A program made the translations under genes and the position numbers. From an uncultured Eubacteriales bacterium (GTDB lineage: Bacteria; Bacillota; Clostridia; Oscillospirales; Acutalibacteraceae), in the NCBI GenBank assembly GCA_934630515.1, contig CAKTVV010000003.1, positions 62,001-126,000 of the forward strand: 64,000 nucleotides of DNA, read 5' to 3'. Positions 49,889-57,075 of this stretch are shown piece after piece. The notes below the pieces were generated by a model that worked only from the letters and a program-made list of their open reading frames with translations, made no database searches and was not told where the DNA came from. The stretch's first letter is position 1, and every line of letters starts with the position of its first letter.

Positions 49889-51706
49889 ATGACCCGTCAA
49901 CGGATTTCCCGGCACATATCCGTGCGCACCAAGCTGCTGTGCGTTTTTCTCACCTCGGTGATCATTCCGCTGATCGTATTCGGGCTGTTCATGTTTCATA
50001 CCAGCAGCACCAAGATCGAAAACGAAGCGGCAGAAACCTATACGCAGATGACTAAGCAGCTGTCCATCATCTTTTCCGAATACATCTCCCGGGTGGATCA
50101 GATCACCCGCATGGTGGACAACACCACCGACGTGCCCCGCTATCTGCGCAACACCTTCACCGGCTTTGAGACCGACCCCACCCAGCTCTGGGTGCTGGAG
50201 CAGAATGCACTGGAGGCGCTCAAGCAGATCGCCCGCACCAACGAGGACATCCACACGCTGATCGTCTCCTCGCTGGACGGGCAGTCCCTCGCCTATACCA
50301 ACGGGCGTTACACCCGCCCCACCATACCGCTGGAGGAGGACTACTACGCCCCGCTGCTATCCTCCACCGGCAACACGGTGCTGCTGCCGGTACGGGCGGC
50401 ACACGACGGATCGGACACCGGCGAGGCGGTGTTTTCCGTCGCCTGTAAGCACTTGGATGTGGGGCAGGACGACGACATCGGTATGAGCTTTTATACCGGC
50501 TATGTGATCTCCGAATGCTCCGTCTCCCAGCTGGCTGCCATTTGCGCCAACGCCCCCTTCGGAGACGGGACGCTGCTATATATCTGCGACAGCACCGGCA
50601 CCGTGGTCTATACCACCGACGAGGACGCCCGGCGCACCGCCACGGTCACCGCCCGCTACGCTGCCGGGGACACACGGCGGCGGGTGGACATTGGCAGCGA
50701 CGCCTATTTCCTCACCGACAGCCCTGTGGCGGAGACCGGATGGTCGGTGGTGGCGGCGCTGCCCTACGACTACATCACCCGCAATTCTCAGGAGCTGATC
50801 CGCCGGTTCATCCTCCTGTGCCTGCTGGCGGCGGCGATCATCACCGCCATCACCGTGTGGGTCTCCTATTCCTTCACCCGCCCGGTGCGCATCCTGCAAG
50901 CCGCCATGCGGCAGGTGGGCGACGGCAATCTGGACACCCGCATCGCAGAATGGCGCAACGACGAGTTCGGTGACCTGTACGATGGGTTCAACCGGCTGGT
51001 GAAGGAGATCGATCAGCTGATCCACGCCGTATCCGAATCCGAAAAACGGGAGACCGTCGCCAAATATCAGATGCTCCAAAGCCAGATCAATCCCCATTTT
51101 CTCTACAATTCTCTGGATACCATCCGGATGATGGCGGTGCTGGACGATAAGGATGACATCGCCGCCGCACTGCTGCATCTGTCCGCCCTGTTCCGCTATC
51201 ATGTGCGCAACAGCGACCAGCCGGTGATGATCCGGGAGGAGCTGGAGCAGGTGAACAACTATCTGGCGCTGCAGAAGCTGCGGCTGCAGGAAAAGCTGGA
51301 GATCGTCTGCGACGCCGATCCGGCGCTGCTGTCCTGCTACATCCCGAAGATCCTGCTGCAGCCGATTCTGGAAAACTGCTTCTCTCACGGCTTCCGGGAT
51401 GTGGAGCATGTATGCCGCATCACCGTGGGCGTGCAGGCAGAGGGCGACGCCCTGCGCCTGTCCGTTGCGGACAACGGCTGCGGCATGGACGAGACGACCC
51501 TGCGGGAGCTGCTCGCCCGGCTGCAGGAGCCGGTGCCCCCCGGCGAACACGGCATCGGTCTATGCAATGTAAACGAGCGGCTGCAGCTATACTTCGGCGC
51601 AGAGAGCCGCCTGAGCATCGAGAGTCGTTCAAACAGCGGCACCCGCATTTCCTTCCGTATTCCCGCCATCCGGGATGCGGACGCCCTGCGTTGGTATCGG
51701 CGCTGA
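49889..51706 (+). CDS. YesM-type sensor histidine kinase
   Basis: 605 aa. First membrane helix (about 15-37), an outer sensor region of about 260 residues of dCache type, second helix (about 305-327), HAMP linker (SFTRPVRILQAAMRQVGDGNLDTRI), then a His_kinase domain with the phosphorylated His in LQSQINPHFLYNSLDTIRM (about residue 404) and HATPase motifs SVADNGCGMDETTL and GEHGIGLCNVNERL. This layout is the YesM/LytS-like group that senses glycans or their binding proteins. Start after AGAGGAGGTACAGC. It is paired with the regulator gene 55 bases downstream and divergent from the utilisation operon it probably controls. Confidence 0.92.
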   Translation: MTRQRISRHISVRTKLLCVFLTSVIIPLIVFGLFMFHTSSTKIENEAAETYTQMTKQLSIIFSEYISRVDQITRMVDNTTDVPRYLRNTFTGFETDPTQLWVLEQNALEALKQIARTNEDIHTLIVSSLDGQSLAYTNGRYTRPTIPLEEDYYAPLLSSTGNTVLLPVRAAHDGSDTGEAVFSVACKHLDVGQDDDIGMSFYTGYVISECSVSQLAAICANAPFGDGTLLYICDSTGTVVYTTDEDARRTATVTARYAAGDTRRRVDIGSDAYFLTDSPVAETGWSVVAALPYDYITRNSQELIRRFILLCLLAAAIITAITVWVSYSFTRPVRILQAAMRQVGDGNLDTRIAEWRNDEFGDLYDGFNRLVKEIDQLIHAVSESEKRETVAKYQMLQSQINPHFLYNSLDTIRMMAVLDDKDDIAAALLHLSALFRYHVRNSDQPVMIREELEQVNNYLALQKLRLQEKLEIVCDADPALLSCYIPKILLQPILENCFSHGFRDVEHVCRITVGVQAEGDALRLSVADNGCGMDETTLRELLARLQEPVPPGEHGIGLCNVNERLQLYFGAESRLSIESRSNSGTRISFRIPAIRDADALRWYRR

Positions 51707-51760
51707 CCGTCCACGCAGGGATCGGCGGAGCCGTCCGTATCCGGCAGAAAGGAGATCGTT

Positions 51761-52783
51761 ATGCAAAGCACGCCGCTGACCGTCTTTCTGGTAGACGACG
51801 AAAAGCTCATCCGCTCCGGCATGAAAAAGCTGCTGCCGTGGGAATCGCTGGGCTTCCGCCTCGTCGGCGAGGCGGAAAACGGGCGCCAGGCGCTGCCTCT
51901 CATACAGGAGCTGACCCCCGATCTGGTGATCACCGATCTGAAGATGCCCTTTTGCGACGGCATCACCCTCACAGGCGAGATCAAGCAGCGCCTCCCCCGC
52001 ACCGAGGTCATCATCCTCACCGGCTACGACGAGTTCGACTATGCCCGGCAGGCGATCCGCATGGGGGTGTTCGATTTTCTGCTCAAGCCCATTTCCCCCG
52101 AGGAATTGCAGGCATCGCTGATGCGGCTGCAGCAAAAACGCAGCGCCCGGGAGACCCCCTATCCCTTTGAGGAGGAAAGCGCTCTGCTCCAAGCCTTTGA
52201 GGATGCCGACGCCGACCGGGCTGCCGCCGAGCTGCAGCGATTCTTCGCCCAGCTGCGGGTCACCCACCCGGACCGGGAGACCCTCCACAACATCGTCGGC
52301 AAGCTGTCCTATGAGCTGATCCGCACCGCCCGCCAAAAGCTGGCGGTATTGACCATTCCCTCCCCGGCGCTCCCGCCACAGGCGGACGAGGCGGCGCTGT
52401 GTGCCGCTCTCGAGGAATATATCCGGCAATGTCTGCGGGAGCAGGAGAGCCGCCGCTCCTCCGAGCTGGTGCAGCGCATCGTGCAGTATCTGGAGGAGAA
52501 CTACGCCCAAAACATCACTCTGTCATCGCTGGAGGACGCCTTTTTCTTCAATGCCAGCTACATCAGCCGGGTGTTCAAGCAAAAGACCGGCAAGAATTAC
52601 AGCGACTACCTGCTGGGTATCCGGCTGGAGCACGCCAAGGAGCTGCTGCGCAGCAGCAGCCACTCCATCGCCTATATCAGCGACACCACCGGCTTCGGCA
52701 ATTCCAAATATTTCAGCAAGATCTTCAAGGAAAAGGTAGGCATGCAGCCGGTGCAATACCGCCGCTCCGGCTCTGACCGCTGA
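51761..52783 (+). CDS. YesN-type response regulator with AraC DNA-binding domain
   Basis: 340 aa. Receiver domain 1-125: acidic pocket LVDDEK, phosphorylated Asp in DLVITDLKMPF (about residue 59), Thr in LTGYDEFDYARQA, and Lys in DFLLKPIS. A helical linker follows. About 235-335: AraC helix-turn-helix pair, NITLSSLEDAFFFNASYISRVFKQKTGKNYSDYL and IAYISDTTGFGNSKYFSKIFKEK. Acts with the YesM-type kinase upstream as activator of the neighbouring glycan-utilisation operon (inferred). Start after AAAGGAGATCGTT. Confidence 0.93.
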   Translation: MQSTPLTVFLVDDEKLIRSGMKKLLPWESLGFRLVGEAENGRQALPLIQELTPDLVITDLKMPFCDGITLTGEIKQRLPRTEVIILTGYDEFDYARQAIRMGVFDFLLKPISPEELQASLMRLQQKRSARETPYPFEEESALLQAFEDADADRAAAELQRFFAQLRVTHPDRETLHNIVGKLSYELIRTARQKLAVLTIPSPALPPQADEAALCAALEEYIRQCLREQESRRSSELVQRIVQYLEENYAQNITLSSLEDAFFFNASYISRVFKQKTGKNYSDYLLGIRLEHAKELLRSSSHSIAYISDTTGFGNSKYFSKIFKEKVGMQPVQYRRSGSDR

Positions 52784-52803
52784 CCGCACAAGCCGCCCTG
52801 CTC

Positions 52804-52850
52804 CGGCGTCTCCCAGTGCACCGTCCGTGCATCGGAGACGCCGCTTTTTA
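52804..52850 (+). terminator. Terminator after the response regulator gene
   Basis: Perfect 10-bp stem CGGCGTCTCC (52804-52813) with GGAGACGCCG (52834-52843), inner helper stem TGCAC/GTGCA, then CTTTTTAG. Confidence 0.85.
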
Positions 52851-52864
52851 GTAAAAAACTGTCG

Positions 52865-52888
52865 CTTGGGTCTTGTCATTTACCCCAA
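52865..52888. promoter_or_regulatory. Inverted repeat over the -35 box of the amino acid ABC operon
   Basis: CTTGGG (52865-52870) and CCCAAG (52883-52888) form a perfect 6-bp inverted repeat with a 12-base spacer that contains TTGTCA. It is placed as a repressor site; the protein is unknown. Confidence 0.4.
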
Positions 52889-52901
52889 GACACAGTATAC
52901 T
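52873..52901 (+). promoter_or_regulatory. Promoter of the amino acid ABC transporter operon
   Basis: TTGTCA (52873-52878), 17 bases, TATACT (52896-52901). The -10 lies within the small palindrome CAGTATACTG. Start codon is 50 bases downstream. Confidence 0.85.
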
Positions 52902-52951
52902 GTAGAGAGGGCAGCGCTGACGCTGCCGATCTCGCAGAAAGAAGGTTCCCC

Positions 52952-53629
52952 ATGTTCAGCGGTAAGTTATGGGAGCTGTTTCTCGACTCCTTTCCGAAAA
53001 TTTTGCTGCCCGGTCTGACCATGACCATCCCCCTGACCGCCATTTCCTTTACGCTGGCGCTGCTTATCGCCGTGATGACGGCACTGGTGCAGTTTGCCCA
53101 CGTCCGGGGGCTGCGGCACGTCGCCCGGTTCTACATCTGGATCTTCCGGGGAACGCCGCTGCTGGTGCAGCTGTTTATCGTCTTCTACGGGCTGTCCCGC
53201 ATCGGGATCGTGCTGGCGCCCTTTCCGGCGGCGGTGATCGTCTTTTCCCTCAACGAGGGCGCCTATTGCGCCGAGACAGTCCGGGCGGCGCTGGAATCCG
53301 TCCCCCGGGGGCAGCTGGAGGCGGGGCTGTGCGCCGGTATGTCCTATATGCAGACCATCCGCCGCATCGTGCTGCCCCAAGCCATGCGCACCGCCTTTCC
53401 GCCCCTGTCCAACTCCCTCATCGCCATGGTGAAGGACACCTCACTGGCTGCCAACATCACCGTGACCGAGATGTTCATGGTGACCCAGCGCATCGTGGCA
53501 CGCACCTATGAGCCGCTGCTGCTGTATGTGGAGGTGGGGCTGATCTACCTGCTGTTCTCCACCGTGCTGACGAAGCTGCAGTATTTCGGGGAGAAAAAGC
53601 TGCGCACCGGACAGGCAAAGGAGGTCTGA
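52952..53629 (+). CDS. Polar amino acid ABC transporter permease
   Basis: 225 aa, about five membrane helices. HisMQ-type permease: GLTMTIPLTAISFTLALLIAV, FRGTPLLVQLFIVFYGL, NEGAYCAETVRAALESVPRGQLEAGLCAGMS with the EAA-like loop, and ISNSLIAMVKDTSL-like stretch (SNSLIAMVKDTSL). The sequence resembles cystine/glutamine systems (TcyB, GlnP). First gene of a complete three-gene importer. Confidence 0.92.
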   Translation: MFSGKLWELFLDSFPKILLPGLTMTIPLTAISFTLALLIAVMTALVQFAHVRGLRHVARFYIWIFRGTPLLVQLFIVFYGLSRIGIVLAPFPAAVIVFSLNEGAYCAETVRAALESVPRGQLEAGLCAGMSYMQTIRRIVLPQAMRTAFPPLSNSLIAMVKDTSLAANITVTEMFMVTQRIVARTYEPLLLYVEVGLIYLLFSTVLTKLQYFGEKKLRTGQAKEV

Positions 53630-53632
53630 ACC

Positions 53633-54370
53633 ATGCTGGAGGTAACCGATCTGCAGAAATCCTTTGGCGGCACCCCGGTCTTATGCGGCATCGACCTGAC
53701 GGTACAGCCGGGGGACGTCACCGCCATCATCGGCCCCAGCGGCTCCGGCAAGACCACCCTGCTGCGCTGCCTCAATTTTCTGGAAAGAGCCGACGGCGGC
53801 ACCCTCCGGTTCGACGGCGAGAGCTTTTCGCTGCCCGCCGTCTCCAAAAAGGAGATCGCCCGGCTGCGGAAAAAGACCGCCTTTGTGTTCCAGAGCTATA
53901 ACCTGTTCGCCAACAAGACGGCGCTGCAGAACATCACCGAGGGACTGATCGTCGGGCGGCATATGCCAAAGGCCGAGGCGCTGGACCGGGGACGGCAGGC
54001 ACTGGAAAAGGTGGGACTTGCCGACCGGGGCGACGCCTATCCTGCCCAGCTGTCCGGCGGACAGCAGCAGCGGGTCGCCATCGCCCGTGCCATCGCCGCC
54101 CGGCCGGAGATCATCTATTTTGACGAGCCCACCTCGGCGCTGGATCCGGAGCTGACCGGCGAGGTGCTGAACGTCATGCGGACGCTGGCGAACGAACGGG
54201 TGACCATGCTGGTGGTGACCCACGAGATGCGGTTCGCCCGCCATGTATCCAACCGGGTGGTATTCATGGAACAGGGACGCATCGTAGAATCCGGCCCGTC
54301 GGAGGAGCTGTTTGCCCATCCCCGTGAGGAACGCACCCGGGCTTTTCTGAATACCTTGACACAGGAATAA
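53633..54370 (+). CDS. Amino acid ABC transporter ATPase
   Basis: 245 aa, normal length. Walker A GPSGSGKTT, Q-loop FVFQSYNLFANKTALQN, signature LSGGQQQRVAIARAIA, Walker B IIYFDEPTSALDPE and switch His in VVTHEM. Belongs to the polar amino acid (GlnQ/TcyC) group. Begins 3 bases after the permease stop. Confidence 0.96.
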   Translation: MLEVTDLQKSFGGTPVLCGIDLTVQPGDVTAIIGPSGSGKTTLLRCLNFLERADGGTLRFDGESFSLPAVSKKEIARLRKKTAFVFQSYNLFANKTALQNITEGLIVGRHMPKAEALDRGRQALEKVGLADRGDAYPAQLSGGQQQRVAIARAIAARPEIIYFDEPTSALDPELTGEVLNVMRTLANERVTMLVVTHEMRFARHVSNRVVFMEQGRIVESGPSEELFAHPREERTRAFLNTLTQE

Positions 54371-54384
54371 AGGAGTGTAAGAAT

Positions 54385-55194
54385 ATGAAAATGAAACGAT
54401 CACAATGGCTTGCGGGCCTGCTGGCTCTGGTGCTGGCGCTCGGTCTGTGCGGCGGCTGCGCCAACGGAAAAACCGACGGCGATCAGCTCACCCGCATCCG
54501 GGAGCAGGGCTATATCACCGTCGCCATGGAGGGCACTTGGGCGCCCTGGACATACCATGACGAAGCCGACCAGCTGGTGGGCTACGATGTGGAGGTCGCC
54601 CGGGCGCTGGCAGAAAAGCTGGGGGTAGAGGCTCGCTTTGTCGAGGGCGAATGGGACGGCCTGCTGGCGGGGCTGGACGACGGACGCTACGACATTCTGG
54701 TCAACGGCGTGGGCATCACCCCCAGCCGACAGGAAAAATACAATTTTTCCACCCCCTATGCCTATAACCGCACCGCCGTCATCGTGCGCAGCGACGACAC
54801 CGCCATCCAAACGATGGCAGACCTCAAGGGGAAGCGCACCGCCAACACCATCAACAGCACCTATGCCACCCAGGCGGAGAGCTACGGCGCCACCGTCACC
54901 GGCGTGGATGACCTCAATCAGACCATCGAGCTGCTGCTCGCCGGCCGCATCGACGCCACCCTCAACGCCGAGGGCACCTACTACGACTACATGAAGGCGC
55001 ACCCGGATGCACCCATCCGCATCGCCACCCTGTCCGACGAGGTGGAGCAGGTCGCCATCCCCGTGCGCAAGGGGGACGGCTCCGCCGCCCTGCTGACCGC
55101 CATCGATCAGGCGCTGGCGGAGATGGACGCCGACGGCACCCTCACCCGCCTGTCCGAAAAATACTTCGGCACCGACATTTCCAAGCTGCAATAA
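54385..55194 (+). CDS. Amino acid ABC transporter substrate-binding lipoprotein
   Basis: 269 aa. Lipoprotein signal with LGLCGGC (Cys near residue 26). SBP_bac_3 fold: EGTWAPWTYHDEADQLVGYDVEVARALAEKLG, the ligand loop GVGITPSRQEKYNFSTPY, KRTANTINSTYATQAESYGA and LSEKYFGTDIS at the end. The EGTWAPWTY and NGVGITPxR forms are most like cystine-binding TcyA/FliY; glutamine is an alternative. Start after AAAGGAGTGTAAGA. Confidence 0.93.
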   Translation: MKMKRSQWLAGLLALVLALGLCGGCANGKTDGDQLTRIREQGYITVAMEGTWAPWTYHDEADQLVGYDVEVARALAEKLGVEARFVEGEWDGLLAGLDDGRYDILVNGVGITPSRQEKYNFSTPYAYNRTAVIVRSDDTAIQTMADLKGKRTANTINSTYATQAESYGATVTGVDDLNQTIELLLAGRIDATLNAEGTYYDYMKAHPDAPIRIATLSDEVEQVAIPVRKGDGSAALLTAIDQALAEMDADGTLTRLSEKYFGTDISKLQ

Positions 55195-55200
55195 TAAAGC

Positions 55201-55245
55201 TCCGCCGCCGGAGTGCTGCAGGCACTCCGGCGGCGGATTTTGATT
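55201..55245 (+). terminator. Terminator of the amino acid ABC operon
   Basis: Perfect 16-bp stem (55201-55216 with 55222-55237), 5-base loop, then TTTTGATTTT, 6 bases after the operon's last stop codon. Confidence 0.92.
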
Positions 55246-55263
55246 TTATAGCCGGCAATATCC

Positions 55264-56223
55264 TTATGCCGTGACCCGTTCAAACAGCCCGGAGATCCGG
55301 CGGAACATAGCAAAATCCGCACCGGAGCCATCCTCGTGGTCGGTCAGGATCACCAGCACATAGGGCTGCGGCGCCTCCACGATTGCCATATCGTGAAAGG
55401 ATTTGTCCGCCCAGCCGTATTTCCGCACCACCGGATATTTCTGCGTGGATACGATCATGGGATTGGTAGTGGTCGTCATATACTGACGAAGGAGCGGTCC
55501 GTTGGGATCCTCTGCAATGAACCGATGGATGGCCCGCATATAGAGCAGCGCCTCCTCCACGGTGATCGTGGAATTGGTGATCAGCTGAATGACCTTCGGA
55601 TCGGGGATGCCCAGCTGCCCGGCATAGGCAATGAACCCGGCGGTGCCAAACTCATTCCGCAGCATCCGCAGCGCCGCATTATCGCTGTAACGAATCGCAT
55701 ATTCCACCAGCGTGCGGATGGAATACCACCCGCCCACCGGTAAATTCTTCAGCTTGCCGGTGCCCTTGGATACGAACTTCTCCGTGTATTGCAGCTGCTT
55801 GTCCAGATCGCAGCCTCCCTCGCTCGCCTGCTGCAGAATGTACATACAAAAGGGGGCTTTCATCAGGCTGGCGGCATTATAGCGTTGTCCTGCGTTGAAG
55901 GTGTATGTCGCCGCACCATCCAAGGCGCAATACCCCACCGACACCTGCCCGGAGTATTGCCTGAGCGCTGCATCCAGCTGAGCAGCGCCGCCATTTCCCA
56001 GCGAGATCGGGTCGCCGGAGAGCGGCGGGCGAACAACAGTCGTCGTAGTCGTAGTCGTGGTGGCGGCGGTCGTCGCAGTCGTCATGGTAGTAGTCGGTGC
56101 CGCCGTGGTTGTGGTGGTCGCAGGCGGCGCCACGCTTTCCGCCGGGGGTGTCACCCCCAGACAGCCGCAGCACCCCAGCAGCAGCACCACACTCATTCCG
56201 ATACAGAACCCCGTACGTTTCAT
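55264..56223 (-). CDS. Class A beta-lactamase-fold serine hydrolase, lipoprotein
   Basis: 319 aa. Lipoprotein signal ending LLLGCCGC, then a Thr-rich linker (about residues 25-75), then a beta-lactamase2-type domain: RYNAASLMKAPF gives the Ser-x-x-Lys pair, IRYSDNAALRML gives the SDN motif, and the third element is KYGWADKSFHD instead of KTG. The canonical Glu166 omega-loop is not obvious. It may be a D,D-peptidase-like or other serine hydrolase rather than a true resistance enzyme; resistance should not be inferred. The start was moved to the ATG with GAGGGGGATCTGT before it. It lies 18 bases after the sirtuin gene on the same strand. Confidence 0.75.
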   Translation of the reverse strand: MKRTGFCIGMSVVLLLGCCGCLGVTPPAESVAPPATTTTTAAPTTTMTTATTAATTTTTTTTVVRPPLSGDPISLGNGGAAQLDAALRQYSGQVSVGYCALDGAATYTFNAGQRYNAASLMKAPFCMYILQQASEGGCDLDKQLQYTEKFVSKGTGKLKNLPVGGWYSIRTLVEYAIRYSDNAALRMLRNEFGTAGFIAYAGQLGIPDPKVIQLITNSTITVEEALLYMRAIHRFIAEDPNGPLLRQYMTTTTNPMIVSTQKYPVVRKYGWADKSFHDMAIVEAPQPYVLVILTDHEDGSGADFAMFRRISGLFERVTA

Positions 56224-56241
56224 ACAGATCCCCCTCTTCAT

Positions 56242-56970
56242 TTATTCCTCTCGCAGTGTCTGCAGCACCCGGCGAAACACCGTGCCCAGACTATCGCGGA
56301 GCACGATCTGCGCCTGCCCGTCGCAATCGGTGCGTTCCCGGTTGACCACCGCCAGCGTATTCCCCCGAAAATAGCGGATCAGCCCTGCCGCCGGATACAC
56401 CGTCAGCGAGGTGCCGCCCACGATCAGCAGCTCCGCCCCGGCAATGGCCTCCACGGCGCCCTGCACCACCGCTTCGTCCAGCGACTCGCCGTACAGCACC
56501 ACCTCCGGCTTGATCAGCCCGCCGCAGGCGCAGCGGGGTACCGGAGCGCCGTCGGTGAGACAACGGCTGTCATAGAATTTGCCGCACGCCGTGCAGCGGA
56601 ATCGGGCGGCATTGCCGTGCAGCTCATACACCCGGCGGCTGCCCGCCTTTTGATGCAAGCCGTCGATATTCTGGGTCACCACCGTCAGGTCTTTTCCCTG
56701 CCGCTCCAGCGCCCGGTGGGTGTCGTTGGGCTCCGCCGTCTGCAGGAAGAAATCCCGGTAAAAGCGATAAAACAGCGCCGGATCCTCAAAAAAGCACCGG
56801 TGGCTGAGTATTTCCTCCGGCGTACGTCCGTAGTGGGTGGCGGTGTGGTAGATCCCGTCGGCGCTGCGATAATCCTTCAGCCCGCTCTCCGTGGATACTC
56901 CGGCGCCGCCGAAAAAGACAATGCGTTGGCTATTCCGGATAGCTGTCGCCAGTTTTTCAATTGCCGTCAT
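56242..56970 (-). CDS. Sirtuin, NAD-dependent protein deacylase
   Basis: 242 aa. NAD-binding Rossmann core: FFGGAGVSTESGLKDYRSADGIY, where Lys-Asp-Tyr replaces the usual Pro-Asp-Phe, TQNIDGLHQKAGS, and the catalytic His in YELHGNAARFRC. Zinc module: CTAC then CAC, the second pair being one residue shorter than the usual C-x-x-C. Then KPEVVLYGESLDEA and GGTSLTVYPAAGLI. It removes acyl groups from lysine using NAD. Start chosen after GGAGGGATTATT; the longer frame crosses the promoter region. Its upstream region is shared with a PnuC-like NAD-precursor transporter on the other strand. Confidence 0.9.
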   Translation of the reverse strand: MTAIEKLATAIRNSQRIVFFGGAGVSTESGLKDYRSADGIYHTATHYGRTPEEILSHRCFFEDPALFYRFYRDFFLQTAEPNDTHRALERQGKDLTVVTQNIDGLHQKAGSRRVYELHGNAARFRCTACGKFYDSRCLTDGAPVPRCACGGLIKPEVVLYGESLDEAVVQGAVEAIAGAELLIVGGTSLTVYPAAGLIRYFRGNTLAVVNRERTDCDGQAQIVLRDSLGTVFRRVLQTLREE

Positions 56971-57012
56971 AATAATCCCTCCAATTATATAGTATACAAC
57001 CTCTGTCAACGC

Positions 57013-57041
57013 TTGCAAATCCGGCATATCCGTGGTATACT
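57013..57041 (+). promoter_or_regulatory. Promoter of the pnuC-like operon
   Basis: TTGCAA (57013-57018), 17 bases, TATACT (57036-57041), 35 bases before the start codon. On the other strand TATACT at 56996-56991 mirrors it and may be the sirtuin -10, but without a clear -35. Confidence 0.75.
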
Positions 57042-57075
57042 GTTTTTTATCCTAAATTTTAAGGAGGAAATCCCC

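Noticed and set aside
55264..56223. Antibiotic-resistance beta-lactamase
   Set aside because: Only two of three active-site motifs are canonical and the omega-loop glutamate is not evident, so resistance is not supported.
55789..57075. N-terminal extension of the PnuC-like gene by 429 codons
   Set aside because: The extension is antisense to the beta-lactamase-like and sirtuin genes and crosses the promoter; AAGGAGG fixes the start at 57076.
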